Positions 8,201 to 14,045 of a stretch of 64,000 bases of DNA are shown in pieces. Below the pieces are notes generated by a model. That model was not told where the DNA came from and made no database searches. It worked only from the letters and a program-made list of their open reading frames with translations. The first letter of the stretch is position 1. Every line of letters starts with the position of its first letter. The position numbers and the translations under genes are program-made. Source of the DNA: Caballeronia ptereochthonis (lineage in GTDB: Bacteria; Pseudomonadota; Gammaproteobacteria; Burkholderiales; Burkholderiaceae); contig NZ_FCOB02000017.1 in assembly GCF_001545075.1 (NCBI RefSeq), forward strand, positions 1 to 64,000, written 5' to 3'.

Positions 8201-9430
8201 TCAACCCCTCAGCATTCGGAACAGCGGCGCCAGCACCCACTCGGCGATCGTTCTGCGCTCGACGACGATGCTCGCCGTCGCGCGCATGCCCGGCAGGATC
8301 GCGAAGCGTTGCCCCTCGAAATCGAACGTATTGCCGCGCAATGTCGCCCAGGCCAGATAGTCGCCGTCGGCCTCCTTCGGGCCGGCCGTTTCTTCGGACG
8401 GGTCGGGCGCGCCGGGCGTGCCGGGCGGACTCGGCGGGCTCGCGGGAAGGACGGTCGTGCCCGAGATCGAGTCGATGCGCGCCTCATAGGTGCCGAATTT
8501 GGCATAGGGAAACGCGTCGAATTTGAGCCTGACGATCTGGCCTTCCCGCACAAAACCTCGGCGGCGGGATGGAATGCTCAATGCCGCCCGCAGCGGCCCC
8601 TCATTTTTTGTCGCGATGACCAATGCAACGTCGTTCGCAGTCAGCATGCGGCCCGCGACGAGCCCCGAGAACGTGACCACACCGCCCTTTGGCGCGGATA
8701 CGGTCGTGTCCTGCCGCTCCTGTTCGAACCGTGCGCGAACATCCTGAACATCGCGTGCGTGGCGCGCGTCCAGTTCGCGCAGCTGCGCGTCGAGTTCCGC
8801 TTGCGCGCTCTTCGATGTGCCGATTTCTCCGGCCAGTTGCTGACGCCGCGCGACACTCTGCGCCACCGTCACCTTGCTCTGGTGCACGTCGGCGCGCGCC
8901 TGCTCGATCTTGTCGGCCGTGACGTATTCCGATACCGAGCTCAGGCGCGACAACCGTTGCTGGAATTCGTCGACCAGCTGACTGCCCTGCGCGATCTGAC
9001 CATCCAGTGCGGCAAGCTCCGCGCGACGGCTGGCCTCCGTCAAGCGCGCGGATTCGACCCGCGCATTCAACTGAACCCGGCGCTCACTGTATTGCTCGTC
9101 GATAGCCCGGATCTGGTCGTCGCGCATCTGCTCGTCGAAGACCTGGCGGCGTAATCCGCTGGTCGTCAGCGAAAAGTCCCGTTGCAGCCGGAACAGCGGC
9201 GTGCCCGGCTCGACATGCTCGGATGGTCGAACGTAGATGGACGATACCAGCCCTGATAACCCCTGAATCTTCACTTCCGCCGGCGACACGATCTCGCCCG
9301 AGACGTCCTGCTTGAGTTCGATCTGGTGGCCAAGGGCAAAACCCAGCGCGGCGATAGTGATGACCGAGGTCGCATAGGCAATCCAGCGCCAGGGCACATC
9401 CTTGAATTGAGGAAGATCGGTCGGTTGCAT
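8201..9430 (-). CDS. HlyD-family periplasmic adaptor of the peptide exporter
   Basis: The 409 residues have a single N-terminal membrane helix (about 16-38: WIAYATSVITIAALGFALG), a lipoyl-like half (QDVSGEIVSPAEVKIQGLSGLVSSIYVRPSEHV in parts), a long helical hairpin (about 120-260, Ala/Glu/Gln/Arg rich) and a beta-barrel region with RAALSIPSRRRGFVREGQIVRLKFDAFPYAKFG in parts. This matches HlyD/CvaA membrane fusion proteins that bridge an inner-membrane ABC exporter and TolC. A Pro/Gly-rich insertion (PASPPSPPGTPGAPDPSEE) near residue 330 is unusual but not disruptive. The gene overlaps the start region of the exporter. It is preceded by about 90 bp after the acyltransferase stop. Confidence 0.9.
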   Translation of the reverse strand: MQPTDLPQFKDVPWRWIAYATSVITIAALGFALGHQIELKQDVSGEIVSPAEVKIQGLSGLVSSIYVRPSEHVEPGTPLFRLQRDFSLTTSGLRRQVFDEQMRDDQIRAIDEQYSERRVQLNARVESARLTEASRRAELAALDGQIAQGSQLVDEFQQRLSRLSSVSEYVTADKIEQARADVHQSKVTVAQSVARRQQLAGEIGTSKSAQAELDAQLRELDARHARDVQDVRARFEQERQDTTVSAPKGGVVTFSGLVAGRMLTANDVALVIATKNEGPLRAALSIPSRRRGFVREGQIVRLKFDAFPYAKFGTYEARIDSISGTTVLPASPPSPPGTPGAPDPSEETAGPKEADGDYLAWATLRGNTFDFEGQRFAILPGMRATASIVVERRTIAEWVLAPLFRMLRG

Positions 9431-9521
9431 AAACAGAATGAACTACGCCGGCCGATGGCGAATCGTGCGTTCCACGATTGCCGATGGCCTGGGCGCGTGA
9501 ATGCTTGATCGGTTGATCGGC

Positions 9522-10532
9522 TTACCTGGCGGGAGCGAACGCGTACATCGCGGGATGTCCCGCGGGGAGCCACTGTTGATAGTTGTCCGTCAGCGCGATC
9601 TGAATGTAGTCGGCAAGCCGTTGAGGCGCGTCGCACGCCGACAAGCGAACGGGCTCGAAAATGCGTGCATTGAAGCGCCCTTGCTCGAAGCGGAGATAGA
9701 ACGGCAGCATGAGCGCATCGAAGCGCTCGCCCATCCTGAATATGCCGTTATGAACACGCGCGTTCCTCCCGAACATGGAGACACTGACCGTTTCCATCGG
9801 ATAGCGATGCATCGTGAATGGCGGAACATCCGCGAACAGGACCGCGACACCATCCCGTTTCAGCGAGCGGGCAACGCGCACACCCAGACCGCCACGGTTT
9901 TCGTCGCCATAGGTGTAGAGCACCTTGATGCCCGGAATGAGCGCGTGATCGTCGCCGTACTGGTTCTGCGGCACACCCGACACCACTGACATCGACTCGA
10001 GACCCAGCAACTGCGAGATCCTCTCGACGATGTAAATGTTCGCGTATTGCGAAACATAGTGGAACGGCGAGATGAAGACGGGTTGGCGAGGCGCCGCGCG
10101 CTTCAACGCTGCGACTCTCGACGTCAGCTCTTCGGCGATGGCATCCATGTCAGGCCATGCTTCCTGCTTTCGAATGTCACGGCCGAAGTAGATACGCTGA
10201 TCGATCAGCTTCTCCAGTTGCCCGCCAATTCGCGATCGATCTGATCTCGACGGTGGAAGCTCGAGTACGTCTCGTCCAATCTCCGCCCTGATATTTCCGC
10301 TTGCCCGGAAACCGGCGTCGAATACACTCCGAACATGCCAGGTGATTGCCGCAGCCCGTTCAAGCATCGATCGAGGAATTCGACCCAGCACAGCCCGGCG
10401 CACATGGAAATTCGTCCGCGCAACCCACATTCGAACCATTGAATGCACCGCAACCATTTCAAATGACAACCGCCTAACGAATGAGGGCGGATCTTTCGAC
10501 CCACCCTCCTGTCGGCTATGGCCGACGATCAA
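9522..10532 (-). CDS. LpxL/HtrB-like acyltransferase within the peptide locus
   Basis: The 336 residues resemble Kdo-lipid A acyltransferases (LpxL/HtrB family): SPFHYVSQYANIYIVERIS in the active-site region, VAVLFADVPPFTMHRYP, VSMFGRNARVHNGIFRMGERFDALMLP in parts, and a C-terminal YIQIALTDNYQQW. In ordinary LpxL the motif is His-X4-Asp/Glu; here the fifth residue after His is Tyr, so the usual catalytic acid is absent. It may use another residue, bind an acyl carrier, or be inactive. It sits 14 bp after the nearest peptide gene and before hlyD, which ties it to the peptides rather than to lipid A. The TTG at 10532 has GAGG eight bases upstream; ATG 10457 is the alternative start. Confidence 0.75.
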   Translation of the reverse strand: MIVGHSRQEGGSKDPPSFVRRLSFEMVAVHSMVRMWVARTNFHVRRAVLGRIPRSMLERAAAITWHVRSVFDAGFRASGNIRAEIGRDVLELPPSRSDRSRIGGQLEKLIDQRIYFGRDIRKQEAWPDMDAIAEELTSRVAALKRAAPRQPVFISPFHYVSQYANIYIVERISQLLGLESMSVVSGVPQNQYGDDHALIPGIKVLYTYGDENRGGLGVRVARSLKRDGVAVLFADVPPFTMHRYPMETVSVSMFGRNARVHNGIFRMGERFDALMLPFYLRFEQGRFNARIFEPVRLSACDAPQRLADYIQIALTDNYQQWLPAGHPAMYAFAPAR

Positions 10533-10546
10533 CCACCGCGCCTCTA

Positions 10547-10657
10547 TTACTTGTTGACATAGATGATGATGGTGGTCGTGCTACTCGACCGGCTCGACTT
10601 ATTGCAGCCACCAGCGACTTCTGACTTGATCAGCTCATTGCGTGCGATTTTCTGCAT
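10547..10657 (-). CDS. Double-glycine leader peptide A
   Basis: A 36-residue peptide: leader MQKIARNELIKSEVAGG, then core CNKSSRSSSTTTIIIYVNK. The leader has the hydrophobic/charged pattern and terminal GG recognised by C39 peptidases, and a C39 exporter is encoded in the same operon. Cleavage would leave a 19-residue peptide starting with Cys, Ser/Thr-rich and then strongly beta-branched (TTTIIIYV). Identical to peptide B at 22 of 36 positions. Its ribosome-binding site is weak (TGGA), so translation may be low or linked to upstream structure. It lies 89 bp downstream of peptide B and 14 bp upstream of the acyltransferase. No known family recognised; bacteriocin, signal or surface-fibre roles are all possible. 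Confidence 0.8.
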   Translation of the reverse strand: MQKIARNELIKSEVAGGCNKSSRSSSTTTIIIYVNK

Positions 10658-10702
10658 GATTCCAGACGTCTGCCAAATGAAGTAAGACTTTCTAAACGCC
10701 GA

Positions 10703-10740
10703 GCAGCGCCCCATATTCCTTGAAACATATGGGGCGCTGC
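10703..10740 (-). promoter_or_regulatory. Strong hairpin between peptide genes B and A (attenuator or RNA-processing site)
   Basis: Perfect 14-bp arms (GCAGCGCCCCATAT / ATATGGGGCGCTGC) enclose a ten-base loop. On the transcribed minus strand no proper U-run follows, so it is not a classic terminator. It begins 9 bp after the stop of peptide B. It could make peptide B mRNA more stable or partly stop transcription before peptide A and the export genes, giving more precursor than exporter. Confidence 0.7.
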
Positions 10741-10748
10741 AGGACCGG

Positions 10749-10859
10749 TTACTGCGACAGCTTGATGGTGATGGTCGTCGTCGAGCTGGACGAACTTCCC
10801 TTGGCGCAGCCGCCCGCTACTTGAGCCTGAACCAAAGCGTTACGATCGATCTTTTGCAT
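10749..10859 (-). CDS. Double-glycine leader peptide B
   Basis: A 36-residue peptide: leader MQKIDRNALVQAQVAGG, core CAKGSSSSSTTTITIKLSQ. It is preceded by AAGGGG with correct spacing from ATG 10859. The leader shares the MQKI-R-N-L-V-GG frame with peptide A, and MQKID-R-AL-Q-QV-GG with peptide C. The mature 19-residue product would start with Cys and end in alternating Thr/Ile, a beta-strand-prone pattern. It appears to be the first gene of the transcript that runs into peptide A, the acyltransferase and the exporter. No modifying enzyme of a known RiPP class is present apart from the acyltransferase-like protein. Confidence 0.82.
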   Translation of the reverse strand: MQKIDRNALVQAQVAGGCAKGSSSSSTTTITIKLSQ

Positions 10860-11439
10860 AATAACCCCTTATTGAAAAGTAAAACTAACGATATTGCATC
10901 TGGTCGAGATAAGCGGCCCGATCACTCACACTACATCGTTAGCGAGACGCATTATAATTCTATTTTTTATTTTTAAATAAACAGCACTTCTGAATTTACA
11001 AAAGTTGAAGATTTTTCTTCTTTCTATGAGTCGGTTCGATATCCGAACATACATTCTATAAATGCAAATTCCATTACGCCTTGCTTGCACTTCGGATGAC
11101 GCCCTCGCCGCGGAAACATTTCAGTAATGCAAGGCGATGACGGACACTTCGATAACTCACCACTCGAAGTTAGGCACTGCATTTCGAGCCGTCAAGAGCT
11201 GCGATCTACTTCGTAAAACCCTCGACAGAAACTGAAACACAAAACGTTATCGCCGCCGGTTCGCTGCGCCCAGGCTCAACTCTGCTACCAATTGCGTCAG
11301 TTCGCGGATCTTATCCGATTTCAGGAAGTCCCCGCCTGCATTTGAATGGCCAGAAAGTGACTGATCGTGGATCACTATGGGGTAGTATGCAGCGGAGCGC
11401 GTCGGCTGGTACGCAAGCAGGCAATAGCAGCTATATTGC
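10860..11439. other. A+T-rich leader region upstream of peptide B
   Basis: No convincing gene. The first 120 bp are very A+T rich and hold a TATAAT on the minus strand at 10951-10956, 92 bp before the peptide B start, a plausible -10 element for the peptide operon; no good -35 is evident. Short open frames on the minus strand around 11247-11441 show no ribosome-binding site or family resemblance. Confidence 0.5.
10951..10956 (-). promoter_or_regulatory. Possible -10 box of the peptide B/A-export operon
   Basis: TATAAT on the minus strand in an A+T-rich stretch, about 92 bp upstream of the peptide B start codon. The expected -35 position lacks a recognisable TTGACA, so this is tentative. Confidence 0.35.
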
Positions 11440-11855
11440 AACGTCAGGGATCCGTGGATCGCTCAGCGCCATTCATGCGGGAGACGACGCCAGACGCTTG
11501 CGTTATGGCTAGTGGTGTATTCATGCGTCGTTCAGACGCGAGTACTCGCAGTAAGCAACAACCGGGTCTACCGGCTGTATGCCGAGTGAACAACTGCAAT
11601 TGCACTTACGGAAGCCGAACGGCACAAAATACTCACCACGCCGTCAGTGTTACCCGACTGCGCGACCCGATGAGGCTTGGGGCTCGGATTGTGTTGCGAA
11701 TCAGTTGACTATCGGGACATGCCGGTGCGCCGTCACCGCTGCGGCTGTCTTCCGTTGCGAACCGATCCCGTTAAAGTTGACCAGCACCTTCGTGCGGAGA
11801 ATGCAGTGTCGGTGCTCAACCGGCACGTGGTCAATACCGCCGTCGTGCACTGAGA
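11440..11855 (+). pseudogene. Heavily decayed IS3-family transposase (orfB) relic
   Basis: Across two frames the plus strand gives YRLYAE, QLQLHLRKPN, then RPDEAWGSDCVANQLT. These align in order with the IS3-family pattern in which YRLYREEGLQLR is followed by RPNEAWGMDFVADQL, the region of the first catalytic Asp. The reading frame is broken repeatedly and conserved residues are lost, so the element is long dead. It sits between peptide gene C and peptide genes B/A and is oriented against them. Confidence 0.65.
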
Positions 11856-11880
11856 CCGCCAAGGAAACCGAAGCAGTTCT

Positions 11881-11921
11881 AAAAATACCTCAAAGGCTGG
11901 AAACAGATCCAACCTTTGAGG
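11881..11921 (-). terminator. Rho-independent terminator after peptide gene C
   Basis: On the minus strand the 9-bp arms CCTCAAAGG / CCTTTGAGG, extended by TGG/CCA, enclose a short loop and are followed by TATTTTTAG. It lies 40 bp past the stop of peptide C, so that gene is probably transcribed alone. Confidence 0.75.
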
Positions 11922-11960
11922 CAAACTCAATTCGAGTAGCCGCCTTATAACTATAAGGAC

Positions 11961-12116
11961 TTAAGCATACGAAATAGAAAAGACCGCTTTCGGATTACTA
12001 CTCGAGCTGCTGGCCGTGATCTTTACCGTCGTGGTTGTGGTGCTAGTCGAACTCTTACCGCTACCACCCGACACTTGAGACTGAAAGAGAGCCTGACGAT
12101 CGATCTTTTGCAACAT
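11961..12116 (-). CDS. Double-glycine leader peptide C (longer core)
   Basis: A 51-residue peptide: leader MLQKIDRQALFQSQVSGG, then a 33-residue core beginning SGKSSTSTTTTTVKITASSS and ending NPKAVFSISYA. The leader matches those of peptides A and B, but the core starts with Ser rather than Cys and is longer. AAGGTG lies upstream of ATG 12116 with suitable spacing. A terminator follows, and a dead IS3 element separates it from the other two peptide genes. The core is again dominated by Ser, Thr and beta-branched residues. It is presumably exported by the same C39 transporter. Function unknown. Confidence 0.78.
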   Translation of the reverse strand: MLQKIDRQALFQSQVSGGSGKSSTSTTTTTVKITASSSSSNPKAVFSISYA

Positions 12117-12305
12117 ATCACCTTTTATTCAAGTTTCGAGTAAGTGATCGCGGCGCCCTACCCGCCTCCCCATGTACTCGATACACGATCAACCTGCCCT
12201 CGTGTATCGACTTCATAAAGCGATGGATAAGCGCGATCACGACGATATGTTACCCAGCCTCATCAAATATTCAATGCTTAATTTTCCTAAATATCCTGTT
12301 ATCTG

Positions 12306-12818
12306 TCAGTTATAGGTGAAGTTGACTGTAGCTGTTGCCGCCACAGCCCCGGCGGTCATCGTACCCAGCTTATAGAACTGCGCAACCATCGGAATGGTCA
12401 TTTTGTTCGTAGCGTCGACAACACCCAACGCCAGTGCGCTACCAAGGGTAATCGGCGTTCCCGTGGTGTCGCCGACGGAGGCTGCCTTGAGCAACTGAAC
12501 GCCAACCTTGGCCGCGTCTCCGGTGTTCTTCAACACACTGGCAACGGTATCAGTCGTACCGTTGACGGTCATCGAGACGTTGGTACCAGCGACACAGTTT
12601 TCCAGATCGATTTTAAAACTCGTTGGATTCGCGGTGGTTGCTGTAAAGTCAGTAATCTTGATTGATTTAAGATCGATATCCTGCTTGACCGAATCCGAAT
12701 TCACCGTGCATGTGGGAAGAATGATCGTCCCACTGAAGTTCAACGTAGCGTCTGCGGCAAATGCCGACGCTGGCCCAACCAGCGCAATAGCCGTCAGCAA
12801 AAATCTGATCTTCTTCAT
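12306..12818 (-). CDS. Type 1-like fimbrial subunit (second pilin)
   Basis: The 170 residues start with a signal peptide (MKKIRFLLTAIALVGPASAFA) and follow the FimA-type pilin pattern: LNFSGTIILPTCTVNSDS, a second Cys in FKIDLENCVAG, and a C-terminal VAQFYKLGTMTAGAVAATATVNFTYN in parts, with the beta-zipper that completes the neighbouring subunit. It is the last gene of the pilus operon, after the adhesin, so it may be a minor or alternative subunit. A good AAGGA ribosome-binding site precedes the start. Confidence 0.88.
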   Translation of the reverse strand: MKKIRFLLTAIALVGPASAFAADATLNFSGTIILPTCTVNSDSVKQDIDLKSIKITDFTATTANPTSFKIDLENCVAGTNVSMTVNGTTDTVASVLKNTGDAAKVGVQLLKAASVGDTTGTPITLGSALALGVVDATNKMTIPMVAQFYKLGTMTAGAVAATATVNFTYN

Positions 12819-12897
12819 TTGATTATCCTTGGGTTCTAGAGCATGACGCGTGTCGCGCCATGAAGCTTCATAGGTTAGATGGACTACCCGGAAGGCG

Positions 12898-14010
12898 TTA
12901 CTGGTACTGCACAGTCATCAACATGGTGGCGTTCGCAGTGCCTGGACTTATGGCGCCGGTACGGAAATAGCGAGCCCTCATCGGTATGCTGTAACTTCCC
13001 GACTTTGTTCCGTCAAATCCGCCGAGGGGCATATAGGTTGCCAAGGGCACAACAGCGCCATTACCGTCATAGAGTTGAATTCCTATGCCTCCGGCCTGCG
13101 ACACCCCGTCATCCAGTGCGACAACGTTGGTATAGCCTGGTACAAGGCGATCCGGAGAAGTCGGGTCGATTCGATACTGGATGCTATGAATCAGGCCCGC
13201 GAGGTTTTCCTTGTCAACCGTGTCGGCGGTTCCAGCCGGACAATTGTTGAAGCTGAGATTGAACGACGTGGACTTGTTGGACGGGCTCCCAACGCCAGGA
13301 AAGTCTGCTGGACTCTGCGTACCCATGACCACATCGACGTCGGGAGTCTGGCAAGTCAACACCGTCACAATGACGGGAGTCATATCGAAGTTGATGATGC
13401 CGGCGCCCGGGTTGAGGTTGCCAACGGGAGTTGCCTTGGTCGCCGATTCCCACGAAAACGCCTGAGCAAGTTGTCCCGTCACCGTACCAGGCACGACCTT
13501 TCCGATCTTGACCAAGGATGCGATGAGCTGACCACCATTATTGACGGCACTGCCATTTTGGTTCCATTGATATCCCAGATGAGGAAAGTCCAGCGGACCG
13601 CTGGTTCTACCGTTGTTGTAGATGTACCCTCCAAGCGCCATGCCCACGCCCGGAACGTTTGTTGCGTAGACTGGGAAGGACTTGCCGTTGTATGAGCGAG
13701 TAAACGACGTAGGAGTGGACGGAATAATTCCAGCAACCTCGAAGTCCGTCCCCGTGTACCACTGTTGAGTCACGACGCACGTCCAGTAATTGTTGGTCAT
13801 GGGTGTCGACACCCATCCACTGAGCGGCGAACCGTCAGGAAGGTCGCGCGCTACCGCTATCCTGTCCGGAAACTTGAGCGTAAAGAGCAACGGAGGATTG
13901 GAGTGACAAGAGGACGTCGCCCAGGCGCTACCCGGCAAAAGCATCCATGCAGTGACACAGCAGAACAGAAGGCGAATGCACGCGGATGCGATTCGTCTAA
14001 AAGTCTTCAT
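12898..14010 (-). CDS. Fimbrial tip adhesin (FimH-like, two-domain)
   Basis: From ATG 14010 the protein has 370 residues. It starts with a signal peptide (MKTFRRIASACIRLLFCC...GSAWA). An N-terminal domain of about 200 residues has its own cysteines and is likely the receptor-binding part. A C-terminal pilin domain follows (VLTCQTPDVDVVMG, FNNCPAG, RARYFRTGAISPGTANATMLMTVQYQ in parts). Twice the length of a pilin and position directly after the usher fit a tip adhesin. AAGGA precedes ATG 14010; an alternative ATG at 14049 overlaps the usher stop as ATGA. The receptor cannot be inferred. Confidence 0.82.
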   Translation of the reverse strand: MKTFRRIASACIRLLFCCVTAWMLLPGSAWATSSCHSNPPLLFTLKFPDRIAVARDLPDGSPLSGWVSTPMTNNYWTCVVTQQWYTGTDFEVAGIIPSTPTSFTRSYNGKSFPVYATNVPGVGMALGGYIYNNGRTSGPLDFPHLGYQWNQNGSAVNNGGQLIASLVKIGKVVPGTVTGQLAQAFSWESATKATPVGNLNPGAGIINFDMTPVIVTVLTCQTPDVDVVMGTQSPADFPGVGSPSNKSTSFNLSFNNCPAGTADTVDKENLAGLIHSIQYRIDPTSPDRLVPGYTNVVALDDGVSQAGGIGIQLYDGNGAVVPLATYMPLGGFDGTKSGSYSIPMRARYFRTGAISPGTANATMLMTVQYQ

Positions 14011-14045
14011 ATCCAATCCTTCAAGGTAAAACGCGTTCGCTTCGT

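Noticed and set aside
11247..11441. A minus-strand frame with an AGG sequence that might be a fourth double-glycine leader
   Set aside because: It lacks the QKI-x-R...V-x-GG leader pattern, the Ser/Thr-rich core and a ribosome-binding site.
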